Positions 22,835 to 32,098 are shown, counted from the first letter of the stretch. The stretch: DNA of 50,606 nucleotides from Desulfobacteraceae bacterium (GCA_024230435.1 JAAERL010000365.1:1-50606); one strand, 5' to 3'. The notes: generated from the sequence alone by a model not told the origin. Numbers and translations: made by a program.

Positions 22835-23383
22835 CTAAGGGTTGGGTTGAATCAGTCCGTAATTTCCATCATTGCGACGATACAGAACGTTGACTTGTTC
22901 AGATCTGGCATTGGTAAATACCAGAAAATTTCCGTTCATCAAATCCATTTGCATAACGGCTTCATCGACATCCATTGGTTTGTATTCGATATTTTTAACC
23001 ATAACACGTTGTTCATAATCTTCCTCTATAGGTCCCATATCCTCTATAGGTCCCATATCCTCGGGGCGTTCAATTTTAGATTTGCCTTTACCTTGGCGAA
23101 AGTCTCGAAATTTTTGTTTATTCTTTTTGATTTGTTTCTCAAGCTTGTCAAGTACCATATCAATGGCTGAATACATATCTTCGGTTTCTTCTTTGCCGAC
23201 AATATTTAATCGATCACCAGCAATATTGATTTCTGCAATGTGTCTGAATTTTTCCACGGAAAGAACTACGCTGGCTTCAGCCGGATTGTAAAGGTATTTG
23301 TCGAATCTGTTGAGTTTGTCACTTACATAAGATCTTAGATGCTCGGAGGGATCAATGTTTTTAAAGGTGACGGATGTGTGCAT
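22835..23383 (-). CDS. hpf: Ribosome hibernation promoting factor, long form
   Basis: About 182 residues from the ATG at 23383, which has an aaggagg site 8 bases upstream; the frame extends 16 codons further but without a site. The N-terminal domain (MHTSVTFKNIDPSEHLRSY, then the beta-alpha fold to about residue 100) binds the 30S decoding region. The C-terminal domain (VMVKNIEYKPMDVDEAVMQM, then GNFLVFTNARS) is the dimerisation domain of long HPF, which pairs ribosomes as 100S. The linker contains a tandem duplication of an 18-base unit (EDMGPI twice). Located directly downstream of rpoN, as usual. Confidence 0.93.
   Translation of the reverse strand: MHTSVTFKNIDPSEHLRSYVSDKLNRFDKYLYNPAEASVVLSVEKFRHIAEINIAGDRLNIVGKEETEDMYSAIDMVLDKLEKQIKKNKQKFRDFRQGKGKSKIERPEDMGPIEDMGPIEEDYEQRVMVKNIEYKPMDVDEAVMQMDLMNGNFLVFTNARSEQVNVLYRRNDGNYGLIQPNP
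23023..23058 (-). repeat. Tandem 18-base duplication inside hpf linker
   Basis: The unit cctctataggtcccatat occurs twice in a row without any difference. It adds six residues in frame to the flexible linker between the two HPF domains. Identity of the units suggests a recent slip. Confidence 0.9.
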
Positions 23384-23819
23384 AGATGAAACCTCCTTAT
23401 TGCTATTGGGTTTTAACTGCGGGCAAAACACAACTACAGGTAATTGCCCGATTGTTGAAAATTAAATATTTGTTTAGGAAAATCAAGATTTTGTTTTTTA
23501 AATAATTATATTGATAAGCATCAGCCTTGGCTGGCGATACGCCATCTGTCTTTAGAAAACAGCCTTTAGGCAGTATCCGGCAGCAGGGCGGCGGGTTATA
23601 TCTATAATGAGTTGGCAGATGAAAATGGGGATTAAATAAACCGGAATTTAACTTTATAAGATTCCATTTCGTCCGCAAGGCGTGTGTCAGTTTGCGTATA
23701 GTATACGTTCGGCCTTTTTTGTAACGTGACAAACGGATCAAAAGACAATCAGGGTATTCCAATTTATTTAATCCTCATTTAACACAGGCACAATATCGGT
23801 TCGGGTCCGCAGCAACTTG
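23384..23819. other. Gap between rpoN and hpf, no gene
   Basis: The 436 bases between the rpoN stop and the hpf start contain a 119-codon open frame on the minus strand with no ribosome site and unlikely composition; I do not support it as a gene. The length suggests that hpf has its own promoter here, but I cannot point to one. Confidence 0.5.
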
Positions 23820-25262
23820 TCAGGAGCTTGAAAACCTTTTGCGTTTATTTGAGGGCAATACACCCATCATTTCTCTGTATTTTGCCACCGTACGCCGGGC
23901 GATATCGATATTTTGAGCTTTAAGCATTTCTGCCATTTTGCTGTCGCTGAATGGTTTGTGAGGGTCTTCGCTTTCGATCAGCCTGCGTATTTTTTCCTGG
24001 ACGCTGGCCGAAGCGATAGCCTCTCCATGAACCCTTCTTATAGAACTGTTGAAAAAATATTTCAGTTCAAAAATACCTTGTGGAGTATGTGCATATTTAT
24101 TTGTTGTCACCCGGCTGATGGTCGATTCATGCATCCCTATATCTTCGGCTACGTCTCTGAGAACCATAGGTTTTAGGTGTGTAATGCCTTTTTCAAAAAA
24201 ATCGCGCTGAAATTTAAGGATGCTTTCCATTACTTTGTAAATTGTTTTTTGCCGTTGATGGATACTACGAATCAGCCATGCTGCAGAACGCAACTTGTCC
24301 TGTATGTAGTCTTTGGCATTTCCACTGACATCCTTGCTTTGCAAAATGGCCTGTTTGTAAAATGAATTAACTTTGAGTTTGGGCAAGCCATCATCATTTA
24401 TCACAATGGCAAAATCGTTTTCTGCTTTGTATACATAGATATCAGGTGTAATATATTGGGGTTCTTCTTCACTGAACTGACGTCCGGGTTTAGGCTCCAT
24501 TCCGATGATGATTTCAACCGCTTTGACAACCTCCTCTAAGGAGATTTTCAAAGCCCGGCAGATCGCCTTGTAATTTTTGTTTTCAAGATGATTAAGGTGA
24601 TTTTGAATGATTTGAGTAACGGGCGAATCTGTCAGTTTAAGTGAACGGGCTTGCAGCATCAGACATTCTGTAAGATTACGGGCGCATACACCAATGGGAT
24701 CAAAACTTTGCATCAGGAACAGGACCTCTTCAATGTCATCCGGCTCTACTCTGGCTTGCTCGGCAAGATCCTCTGCACTTGCTTGCAGGTATCCGTCTTT
24801 ATTTAAATTTCCTATAATCAGGCTTCCGATTCGCTTTTCTTCAGTACTGGGTGAAGACATAAGCAATTGCCACAGAAGGTGGTCGCTCATAGATTTTTTA
24901 TGAGCTATAAATGCCTCATACTGAGGCGTTTCCCTATCTTCTGTTTCAAAACGGATACGGCCGGGAACATTATATTCATCTATGTAATTGCTCCAATCAA
25001 TGTCCCCCGGTATTTTTTCATCAATTGTTACTTCTTGTGTTTTTTCAGTTGGTTGAACAATTTCCTGAGGATCCCGTTCACCTTGTTCACTTGAGGCGGT
25101 TTCTTGCGACTCCTCCAGAGCTGGATTCTCCTCCATCTCCTGGCGAATGGCGTCCATGAGTTCCAGACGGGATAACTGGAGCAGCTTAATCGCCATCTGC
25201 AGCTGTGGCGTCATAATTAGCTGCTGAGTTAGTTTTAATTGCTGTCGAAGTTCAATGACCAT
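23820..25262 (-). CDS. rpoN: RNA polymerase sigma-54 factor
   Basis: A 480-residue sigma-54. Region I is LRQQLKLTQQLIMTPQLQMA with the glutamine-rich activator-responsive segment. An acidic stretch (residues about 45-85) is region II. The core-binding region follows, then the helix-turn-helix, and the RpoN box ARRTVAKYRE near the C-terminus reads the -24 element. It directs transcription from -24/-12 promoters with AAA+ activators. It lies 12 bases after lptB and heads the rpoN-hpf-ptsN-rapZ set. Confidence 0.96.
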   Translation of the reverse strand: MVIELRQQLKLTQQLIMTPQLQMAIKLLQLSRLELMDAIRQEMEENPALEESQETASSEQGERDPQEIVQPTEKTQEVTIDEKIPGDIDWSNYIDEYNVPGRIRFETEDRETPQYEAFIAHKKSMSDHLLWQLLMSSPSTEEKRIGSLIIGNLNKDGYLQASAEDLAEQARVEPDDIEEVLFLMQSFDPIGVCARNLTECLMLQARSLKLTDSPVTQIIQNHLNHLENKNYKAICRALKISLEEVVKAVEIIIGMEPKPGRQFSEEEPQYITPDIYVYKAENDFAIVINDDGLPKLKVNSFYKQAILQSKDVSGNAKDYIQDKLRSAAWLIRSIHQRQKTIYKVMESILKFQRDFFEKGITHLKPMVLRDVAEDIGMHESTISRVTTNKYAHTPQGIFELKYFFNSSIRRVHGEAIASASVQEKIRRLIESEDPHKPFSDSKMAEMLKAQNIDIARRTVAKYREMMGVLPSNKRKRFSSS

Positions 25263-25274
25263 GTTGTTTGGACC

Positions 25275-26003
25275 TTACAATTTGAATTCATCACCCAAAT
25301 AGATGCGGCGGGCCATTTCACTGGCTGCTATTTTTTCCGGCGATCCGGCTTCGATGACTTCGCCATCCGCCAAAATAAAAGCTTCGTCGCATGCTTCCAA
25401 AGTCTCTCGTACGTTATGATCTGAAATTAATATTCCGATCCCCCTTTTTTTTAAGTGGCCGATGATTTTCTTAATATCGGCCACAGCTAGCGGATCAATA
25501 CCGGCAAAAGGCTCATCTAACAATATAAATGCGGGATTTATCGCAAGCGACCTGCAGATTTCGAGGCGCCTGCGCTCTCCGCCGGACAACACGCCGGCTT
25601 TTTGATTTATAACGTGCTTTATACCCAGTTCATCGAGTAATTGATTCGTCCGTTCTTTTTGTTGAGCTTTAGTCAATGGCATGGTCTCAAGTATAATCTG
25701 AATGTTTTGCGCCACTGTTAATTTACGGAATATTGATGCTTCCTGGGGTAAATAACCGATTCCTTTTCTTGATCTGATATACATCGGATAATTGGTAATA
25801 TCCTTATCATCTAAAAGAACCTGCCCGGCATTGGGACGTATCAAACCGACAGCCATATAGAACGTGGTTGTTTTTCCTGCTCCGTTTGGCCCCAACAGGC
25901 CAATAACCTGGCCCGTTTTAACCTGGAGGCATACGTCTTTTACCACGGTTCTGCCGCCATAGCGTTTTTTTAATTTTTCAAGAGCCAAAATTGTCATAAT
26001 CAT
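25275..26003 (-). CDS. lptB: LPS export ABC transporter ATPase LptB
   Basis: A 242-residue ABC ATPase. Walker A is GLLGPNGAGKTTTFYM, the signature is LSGGERRRLEICRSLA, Walker B is FILLDEPFAGIDPLAV, and the H-loop lies in ILISDHNVRETL. The set is typical of LptB, which powers extraction of lipopolysaccharide from the inner membrane with LptFG (not in this window). It sits between lptA and rpoN, the conserved order. Confidence 0.94.
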   Translation of the reverse strand: MIMTILALEKLKKRYGGRTVVKDVCLQVKTGQVIGLLGPNGAGKTTTFYMAVGLIRPNAGQVLLDDKDITNYPMYIRSRKGIGYLPQEASIFRKLTVAQNIQIILETMPLTKAQQKERTNQLLDELGIKHVINQKAGVLSGGERRRLEICRSLAINPAFILLDEPFAGIDPLAVADIKKIIGHLKKRGIGILISDHNVRETLEACDEAFILADGEVIEAGSPEKIAASEMARRIYLGDEFKL

Positions 26004-26053
26004 AAAATATTTAAATGGTTAATCGGCCAAGCTGCTATATCAGTAAGCAGCTA

Positions 26054-26605
26054 TCAGTTCAAGTCTCTTTGTTTGGGCTGCATTATTGCTTTAACCTGGT
26101 TTGAACCATCTCCCTCCGCCTCTACATGTCCGGTGTTGCGGTCAATGGTAATCTTGCTTCCGGTGATGACATTTTTTCCTTGAACTAATTTGGACCCTTT
26201 ACCAGATAAAATCAATTTCCCATCCTCCGCAGTATAAACGGCTTCTTTTGTATCAGCAACCCCGTTGTCGGTTTCGATGCGCACCTTTCCCTTGGCGATG
26301 ATTTTTTCAATGCTGTCTTCTTTGGTCGCATTTTGTTCTGAAGCTTTGCCGTTGTAATAAATCACCATTCGCTCAGCGCTAATTTTAGTAGTGCCCTGAG
26401 TTGCTTTAACATTCTTGCTAAATTCGGCGGTTCTGGCCTTGTTGTCAATTACCAAACGGTCGGCCGTGACTTGAATCGGTTGTTTGTTTTTATTTAAATC
26501 AGCATCTTGCGTTTGTGCCGCAACACATACGTATGCTTGATTGCATAGGGTTATTGCCGCAAATGTGATAAGTGCAAACGCAAATTTATTTAAATGCTTT
26601 TTCAT
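26054..26605 (-). CDS. lptA: LPS transport periplasmic protein LptA
   Basis: About 183 residues from the ATG at 26605 (ggagt site 4 bases upstream); a second ATG 12 bases earlier is possible. It has a signal peptide (KFAFALITFAAITLCNQAY), then the OstA/LptA jellyroll: PIQVTADRLVIDNKARTA, AERMVIYYNGKASEQN, and a C-terminal GSKITIDRNTGHVEAEG. LptA forms the bridge that carries lipopolysaccharide across the periplasm. Its start lies inside the end of lptC. Confidence 0.9.
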   Translation of the reverse strand: MKKHLNKFAFALITFAAITLCNQAYVCVAAQTQDADLNKNKQPIQVTADRLVIDNKARTAEFSKNVKATQGTTKISAERMVIYYNGKASEQNATKEDSIEKIIAKGKVRIETDNGVADTKEAVYTAEDGKLILSGKGSKLVQGKNVITGSKITIDRNTGHVEAEGDGSNQVKAIMQPKQRDLN

Positions 26606-27155
26606 GGATACTCCCATTTACATTGCCATCAAACTGTATTGTATTGGAGTCCAGCCGATAAACCATGTTGGATGCGCTCAATTTTCCAACCGGCCCTATA
26701 ATACGGATGGGTTTGTCCGAATTGAGAATTCTGCTTTTGTGCCGATAGATTAGGCGCTGTGTTGTAAATTTATATCGGCTATTTTGCATCTGGACATTAC
26801 CTTGGACCTGAATGTCATTGCTTTTTGTAAACAAAATACCCTCTTTGGCTGTGAGATCAACGTGATCTCCGTCATCAAGAAAAAATTTAACAACGGGTTT
26901 TTTCAATATCATTTTTCCAGAACCCGCTTCCAGCTCGGCCGTATTCGCATCCAGTTCCCACTGCACCTTGCCATCTTTTGTGGCTGTTTGATGTACATCT
27001 GATAAGTACATCAAGGATTTAACGGTTTCCATAGGTATAGGTATGCGTTTTCTTTTCAAATTTTCCCGATAATGGAAAAATATGAAAAGTGTGACCACGC
27101 ATACGATGATCACAGCAAGTGTGAGGACTAATCTAAATTTGGATCTATGAACCAT
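26586..27155 (-). CDS. lptC: LPS export protein LptC
   Basis: A 189-residue protein with one N-terminal membrane helix (LVLTLAVIIVCVVTLFIFF, residues about 9-27) and a periplasmic jellyroll with DANTAELEAGSGKMILKKPV and GPVGKLSASNMVYRLDS. LptC receives lipopolysaccharide from LptBFG and hands it to LptA. It lies 2 bases after kdsC and overlaps lptA. Confidence 0.88.
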   Translation of the reverse strand: MVHRSKFRLVLTLAVIIVCVVTLFIFFHYRENLKRKRIPIPMETVKSLMYLSDVHQTATKDGKVQWELDANTAELEAGSGKMILKKPVVKFFLDDGDHVDLTAKEGILFTKSNDIQVQGNVQMQNSRYKFTTQRLIYRHKSRILNSDKPIRIIGPVGKLSASNMVYRLDSNTIQFDGNVNGSIHEKAFK

Positions 27156-27157
27156 TG

Positions 27158-27679
27158 TTAACTAAATAGCTGTTTAACCAAATCATCCCATTTGCCCTGG
27201 GCTTTTAAAATAGCCTCGCATACTTCCCGCACTGCTCCGTGGCCGCCTAAAGCCTGGGTTGTAATATGCGCCTGGGCTTTGATCATTTCATGGGCATCGC
27301 CCACGGCAACAGCCAAGCCTGCTTTTTTCAAGACTGCCAAGTCGGGCAGGTCATCACCTACGAAAGCCATTGATTCCACAGCTAATCCTGTTTGGGAAGA
27401 TATTTGTTCCATAACCTGCGCCTTATCGCGTATGCCGTCATAGATTAAATCTATTCCCAGATTTTTACATCGGTGTCTTAATGCGCTGCCAGTCCTTCCT
27501 GTTATGATTCCGACTTCAAGTCCTGCGGCTTTAAGCATGCGGATACCGATGCCGTCTTTGACATCAAATAGTTTAACTTGCTCCCCGCTGTCCGTGTAGA
27601 TAATTTCGCCGCCGGTCAGGACACCATCAACATCCAGCAGCAGCATCCGGATTGTTTCTAAACGTTGGTGAATTTTCAA
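27158..27679 (-). CDS. kdsC: 3-deoxy-D-manno-octulosonate 8-phosphate phosphatase
   Basis: A 173-residue HAD phosphatase of the C0 (cap-less, tetrameric) type. The nucleophile motif is LLDVDGVLTGGEIIY, the second motif IITGRTGSAL, and the third VGDDLPDLAVLKKAG. It removes phosphate from KDO 8-phosphate in the KDO branch of lipopolysaccharide synthesis. It follows kdsA by 2 bases. Confidence 0.93.
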   Translation of the reverse strand: MKIHQRLETIRMLLLDVDGVLTGGEIIYTDSGEQVKLFDVKDGIGIRMLKAAGLEVGIITGRTGSALRHRCKNLGIDLIYDGIRDKAQVMEQISSQTGLAVESMAFVGDDLPDLAVLKKAGLAVAVGDAHEMIKAQAHITTQALGGHGAVREVCEAILKAQGKWDDLVKQLFS

Positions 27680-27681
27680 AG

Positions 27682-28512
27682 TTATTCTGCTCCATGAAGT
27701 ATGATTTGCCGGATTGACATTACTTGTTTCAAAAGAGGCAGTAACGAATCCAGGTAAAGTGAATTGGGACCGTCACAAAGTGCTTTGTCCGGGTCTGGGT
27801 GGACCTCGAGAAAAAGCGCATCAGCTCCGGCAGCTGCAGCCGCCCTTGCCAATACAGGTGCGTATTGCCTCTGACCGCCGGAACTTTGCCCCTGCCCACC
27901 GGGCAACTGCACACTGTGAGTGGCATCAAAGATAACCGGTATGTTCATCTGCTGCATTATAGTAATGCTACGAAAATCAACTACCAGATTGTTGTAACCG
28001 AACATTGAGCCCCTTTCGGTTAACAAAATATTGGTATTACCTGTGGATTGAATCTTTTCTATGATATTGGCCGCATCCCAGGGCGCTAAAAATTGACCTT
28101 TTTTGATATTGACGGGTTTGCCGCATCTTGCCGCGGCAATTAGAAAATCTGTTTGACGGCATAAAAAGGCCGGTATTTGAAGTACATCCAGCACCTGTGC
28201 TGCTGCATCAATCTGATTCGTTTCATGGATGTCAGAAACAACGGCGATATCTAAATCCTTTTTGATATCAGCCAGTAGCTTCAATCCGTCTTTAAGACCG
28301 GGGCCTCGATAAGAGTTAAGCGAGCTTCGATTGGCTTTGTCGAAAGATGCCTTGAAGATCAAAGGCATGTTGATCTTCGATGTGAGCTTTTTGAGATATG
28401 AGGCAATTTTGTATGTTGTTTCGGCATCTTCGATAACGCATGGCCCTGCAATGAGCGCCAGAGGCATTTTTTGACCAATTTTAATTTTATTGATTTGAAC
28501 ACTGTTTTCCAT
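27682..28512 (-). CDS. kdsA: 3-deoxy-8-phosphooctulonate synthase
   Basis: About 276 residues. ALIAGPCVIEDAET, FKASFDKANRSS, LLTERGSMFGYNNLVVDFRS and PVIFDATHSVQLPGG are all signatures of the aldol-type KDO 8-phosphate synthase, which joins arabinose 5-phosphate and phosphoenolpyruvate. The Asn in the MFGYNNL region and lack of a clear metal Cys fit the metal-independent class, though I am not certain. I take the ATG at 28512; a TTG two codons upstream is the alternative. First gene of the long minus-strand operon, facing a divergent M23 peptidase. Confidence 0.93.
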   Translation of the reverse strand: MENSVQINKIKIGQKMPLALIAGPCVIEDAETTYKIASYLKKLTSKINMPLIFKASFDKANRSSLNSYRGPGLKDGLKLLADIKKDLDIAVVSDIHETNQIDAAAQVLDVLQIPAFLCRQTDFLIAAARCGKPVNIKKGQFLAPWDAANIIEKIQSTGNTNILLTERGSMFGYNNLVVDFRSITIMQQMNIPVIFDATHSVQLPGGQGQSSGGQRQYAPVLARAAAAAGADALFLEVHPDPDKALCDGPNSLYLDSLLPLLKQVMSIRQIILHGAE

Positions 28513-28712
28513 CGGCAAAACTTATCCTGCGCCCATGCAAAAGTCAAGCCGTCATGATCATCTGTTGCAGATTATCACGTATCGGATGTTTAATTTGTAA
28601 AAGCATTGACAGACTTGCCGAGTTTATATGCCAATGAAGTTTGCCTTGATTAGCGTTTTCAGAGCTGCTATTGTTTTAAGCTATTTTAGCACTATCTGAA
28701 AGGGTTAAGTAA

Positions 28713-30080
28713 TTGAAAAAAAATAGAAAATTTTTAATGGCGGTCTTTTTGGGAATACCCATTGCGCTATTGCTTGCCGTTGTGATTATTTTTCTAGTTA
28801 TCCGTATGGAAGGCCAAGCCCCTGATATGAAGCTCGATATGACTTCATCATATTTAGGATCTTCGCAAACACTGTCCTTGGAGGTCTCGGATGCAAAAAG
28901 CGGTATTCGTCAAATATGGGTTGCTGTTTTTAAAAACGGGAAAGAATTTGTCTTGGCTGATAAGTCCTATACGGCCGGTGGTTTCATAAAAGGCGGCCAG
29001 GTGAAGGCGCAAATTTTGAAAATCGAATTTGATGCTAAAACTTCCGGACTTACTGATGGTAAAGCCATGTTAAGGATTCGGGCAATGGATTATTCCTGGC
29101 GTCAGTGGGGCAAGGGCAATACCCGCTACCTTGAAAAAGAGGTGCTTATCGATACTCGTGCGCCGGATATTCAGATTCTAAGCAGGATTCATAATCTGAA
29201 TCAGGGCGGCGCTGCTCTTGTGGCCTACAAACTTTCCGAAACATGCCCCTCAAGCGGTGTCATGGTTGGCGATCAGTTTTATCCGGGAATTAGCGGTTTT
29301 TTTAATGATGACAATAGTTTTATGACCTTCATCGCGCTGAATCATAACCAGGGACCCAAAACAACCGTTCATGTCATGGCTCTGGACCATGCCGGTAATA
29401 AAGGGCGCGCCAGTGTTGCCCATCATATTAACGCCCGGAATTTCAAACGCGATACAATAAAAATTTACGATCGGTTTCTTGCGGCTAAAATGCCCGAATT
29501 TCAATCTGAATTTGCTGGCAGCGCTGAGTTGTCAGGCCTGGATTTGTTTTTGAAGGTGAACCGTGATTTACGCAAAAAAAATTATGAAACCATAAAACAA
29601 ATCGTTGCGGAGCCGGATAATGACTTGCACTGGAAAGGCGTATTTGCTCGTTTGCCCAAATCCGCCAATCGTGCAGGTTTTGCCGAACATAGGACATATA
29701 CCTTTCGAAACAAAACTATTGATGAACAAACACATTTAGGTGTTGATCTGGCCTCTTTGAAGAAGTCTCCGGTTCCCGCGGCCAATACCGGAAAAGTAGT
29801 GTTCGCAGATTCATTGGGAATATATGGAAGAACGGTGTTAATTGACCATGGCTTTGGATTATTTAGCATGTACTCACATTTGAGCAAAATTGATGTCGAT
29901 AAGGGCCAGATGGTTAAAAAATATGATGTTATCGGAAATACAGGCAGATCGGGACTTGCGGGCGGAGATCATCTGCATTTCAGCATGCTTGTTCATCATA
30001 CGTTTGTGAATCCTTTGGAATGGTGGGACCTCCAATGGATAAACAACAATATCGCCGCGACAATCGAAAGCGTTCGTTAG
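28713..30080 (+). CDS. M23-family metallopeptidase (LytM domain), membrane-anchored
   Basis: A 455-residue protein starting at a TTG with gaaaggg 8 bases upstream. One N-terminal membrane helix (residues 8-29) is followed by a periplasmic beta-rich region containing an Ig-like stretch (LSLEVSDAKSGIRQIWVAV, then IDTRAPDI). The C-terminal 130 residues are the LytM domain: HLGVDLASL (HxxxD zinc ligands), MYSHLSKIDVDKGQ and GGDHLHFSM (HxH ligands). All zinc residues are present, so it should cut peptidoglycan cross-links, or act on another glycine-rich peptide. Divergent from kdsA; a palindromic repeat follows. Confidence 0.88.
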   Translation: MKKNRKFLMAVFLGIPIALLLAVVIIFLVIRMEGQAPDMKLDMTSSYLGSSQTLSLEVSDAKSGIRQIWVAVFKNGKEFVLADKSYTAGGFIKGGQVKAQILKIEFDAKTSGLTDGKAMLRIRAMDYSWRQWGKGNTRYLEKEVLIDTRAPDIQILSRIHNLNQGGAALVAYKLSETCPSSGVMVGDQFYPGISGFFNDDNSFMTFIALNHNQGPKTTVHVMALDHAGNKGRASVAHHINARNFKRDTIKIYDRFLAAKMPEFQSEFAGSAELSGLDLFLKVNRDLRKKNYETIKQIVAEPDNDLHWKGVFARLPKSANRAGFAEHRTYTFRNKTIDEQTHLGVDLASLKKSPVPAANTGKVVFADSLGIYGRTVLIDHGFGLFSMYSHLSKIDVDKGQMVKKYDVIGNTGRSGLAGGDHLHFSMLVHHTFVNPLEWWDLQWINNNIAATIESVR

Positions 30081-30109
30081 TGTCTGTAATATAATAAATT
30101 ATAGTTTTA

Positions 30110-30268
30110 AGGCGATTGGCGGAAAAGAATATACCAGATTGAGCAGAATTTTTTTTCGTATTCAAGGCGTGCCAAAGTTTGCATACTTAACGTATTCGGG
30201 CTTTGGCATAACGCAGAAGACGGGAAAAAAGACATACAAGATGGTATATTCTTTAACACAAATCGCCT
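30110..30268 (+). repeat. Palindromic repeat family 1, copy B
   Basis: About 159 bases: aggcgattggcgg with agaatatacca at the left; tggtatattctttaacac and aaatcgcct at the right. It lacks the gctgatca segment found in copies A and D. It lies between two convergent genes and its last base falls on the stop codon of the LEA-type lipoprotein gene. Confidence 0.85.
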
Positions 30269-31155
30269 TAGCTCTTATTTGAAAAAGGGACTTCACCGTC
30301 AATACTAAAAGGAATTATTTGTTTTTCACCATTTAGAGAGGTCATTTCAAAAAGGCCTTCCAATTTGTAGTCCGATTTTGAGCTTTTGAGCAGTTGATAT
30401 GCACCAAAACCAATATCTGAAAAAGATGCATTAATGTTGACATCCATAGCGGTTTTACCTTTTCCAGGAATTGGCTGCTTAGGTTTGGCGGTAGCCCTGG
30501 AAAAGGTCATGCCGCCTAATTTTAAACTATATTCCAGATGGTTGAAATTCAAAGCAAAAGCATTGGGGTTGTCAATAGTCAAACGGCAATGCAGTTTGGC
30601 GCCCTGAAAGCTGAGATTTTCGATATTGACATTTTCAAGCAAAAGCTTGGGCATTTTTGGTAAATCTATAATCCCTTTTGCGCTGAAGGGAATGGTTATC
30701 GGACCTGCCGTAAAATTTCCAGTCAGGTCATAGGCGGCGTTTTTGCGCAGGGTCATATCCATTACCGAGTCGAACAGTTGAAGGTAGTTTACTGTAACCG
30801 GCAGTTGAAAGCTGTTTGTGCCGTTGCTGCTGACTAATAGACCTTTATCGAGTGTGCCGCGGAAAAAACTCTGACCATTGAGTTTGAAGTGATAGGCGAT
30901 GCGGTTGGCCCAGAGGCTAAAGGGGTTGGGGTTGGCAACCTTGAAGTTAAAAATCATAGTGCTGTCTATTAGGCTGGCCTTAGTCACCTGAAGCGTGCTG
31001 AAAGTAACGGTGGGTTTAGCCATCAGTTTTCCCAGCGAGGCGCAGCCCGAAAACGAAAGCACCGTTGATATTAGCCAAATCGAAATAATTAACCGCATCT
31101 GTTTTAAAAAAAAAGGTTTCCTGATTAGTATTCCGTTCAATTGTTTTTTTTTCAT
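30268..31155 (-). CDS. LEA14-like (WHy domain) lipoprotein, two domains
   Basis: About 295 residues (ATG at 31155; the ATG at 31098, directly before the signal peptide, is also likely and I cannot decide). A lipoprotein signal ends in LSFSGC. Two repeats of the LEA type 2/WHy fold follow: FNFKVANPNPFSLWANRI and then LTIDNPNAFALNFNHLEY, each with the N-P-N/F motif and strand pattern. The family occurs as periplasmic lipoproteins in many Desulfobacterota; the role is unclear, possibly desiccation or membrane protection. A palindromic repeat touches its stop codon. Confidence 0.8.
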   Translation of the reverse strand: MKKKQLNGILIRKPFFLKQMRLIISIWLISTVLSFSGCASLGKLMAKPTVTFSTLQVTKASLIDSTMIFNFKVANPNPFSLWANRIAYHFKLNGQSFFRGTLDKGLLVSSNGTNSFQLPVTVNYLQLFDSVMDMTLRKNAAYDLTGNFTAGPITIPFSAKGIIDLPKMPKLLLENVNIENLSFQGAKLHCRLTIDNPNAFALNFNHLEYSLKLGGMTFSRATAKPKQPIPGKGKTAMDVNINASFSDIGFGAYQLLKSSKSDYKLEGLFEMTSLNGEKQIIPFSIDGEVPFSNKS

Positions 31156-31197
31156 TAATTTGAATCCCGTTTTGTTTTTCAATTTAAAAACGATTAA

Positions 31198-31905
31198 TTA
31201 ATTTTTTTTTTGATAAATGACGTCAAAGATTAATTTGATACTTTTCATGGTTTCTTCCAAGGGAGGGGTAAGGTATTTTGCAAAGACATCTAAATGAACG
31301 AGCGCGTTAATAACAGAATCTTGTATTGTGGCGGCCCTTAACCTTTGGACCAGCGATTTGTTTACCTGGCCAATTTCATGGTAAATGGCAGCAAGTCCAT
31401 CTAAGTTCAGATCCGATTCCTTTATTCCCGATTCGGTGAAATAGCGAAAGAGCAGAAAAGTTGCTGCACCTCGCCACATTGTTTCATCTCTGGTGGCGAA
31501 GGGGAGGTGAAATCTGGCCATTGGTTTGAAAAAGTGGGTGCTTGGACAACTGCTGCCGGCAATGAGCAGTCCTATCATCGAACTCAGGGCCTCCTGGGTC
31601 GTTGTTTTTTGAACAAAGCGCCTTTCAGAGTCAATGACTTCGACGACAACTTTTTCAAAGGACATGAGATGATCGAACCGTTCAAGGGCAATTACAAGGT
31701 TAAGTGCTACAGGGCAGTGGGGATGACTCAAAGAATCTAAACTACAGTGAGGGCATTGTTCAAAGTTTTTCTGTGTCCATTCCGGCGGATCAGTCTGGCC
31801 TTTGTTTTGAAGCTCTATCGTCCGGGTGTCGAAAACAAGCTTAAAAATTTCTTTTTGTTTTTCCGGAAGTGTAAAATTATACGTTATCGAAAAAAAATCG
31901 GCCAT
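31198..31905 (-). CDS. Conserved hypothetical protein with CPHC and HPHC motifs
   Basis: A 235-residue soluble protein. The N-terminal 45 residues look like a small beta sheet (SITYNFTLPEKQKEI, FKLVFD). Then comes FEQCPHCSLDSLSHPHCPVA, a possible metal-binding cluster of three Cys and two His. The remainder is helical (LNLVIALERFDHLMS; a final long helical region). It could be a sensor or adaptor with an iron-sulfur or zinc centre, but I do not recognise a named family with certainty. Its end lies about 40 bases from the start of the lipoprotein gene on the same strand. Confidence 0.7.
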   Translation of the reverse strand: MADFFSITYNFTLPEKQKEIFKLVFDTRTIELQNKGQTDPPEWTQKNFEQCPHCSLDSLSHPHCPVALNLVIALERFDHLMSFEKVVVEVIDSERRFVQKTTTQEALSSMIGLLIAGSSCPSTHFFKPMARFHLPFATRDETMWRGAATFLLFRYFTESGIKESDLNLDGLAAIYHEIGQVNKSLVQRLRAATIQDSVINALVHLDVFAKYLTPPLEETMKSIKLIFDVIYQKKN

Positions 31906-31938
31906 AACACCTCATGCTAATTTTGTACCCGGAGTTAA

Positions 31939-32098
31939 AACGATTTTTGTTAAAGAATATAACACCTTGTATGTCTTTTTTCCCGTCTTATGCGTTATGC
32001 CAAAGGTGCGAATACGTTAAGTATGCAAACTTTGGCGCGCCTTGAAGATGAAATTAAATCGAAGCTCAATCTGGTATATTTTTTTCCGCCAATCGTCT
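31939..32098 (-). repeat. Palindromic repeat family 1, copy C
   Basis: The reverse orientation of copy B with more changes: acgatttttgttaaagaata at the left, and tatttttttccgccaatcgt with ct at the right. The middle (gaatacgttaagtatgcaaa, ctttggcgcgccttg) is well kept. It fills the gap between two minus-strand genes. Confidence 0.8.

Noticed and set aside
23403-23762. 119-codon minus-strand frame upstream of hpf
   Set aside because: No ribosome site, improbable composition, not seen in the conserved rpoN-hpf arrangement.
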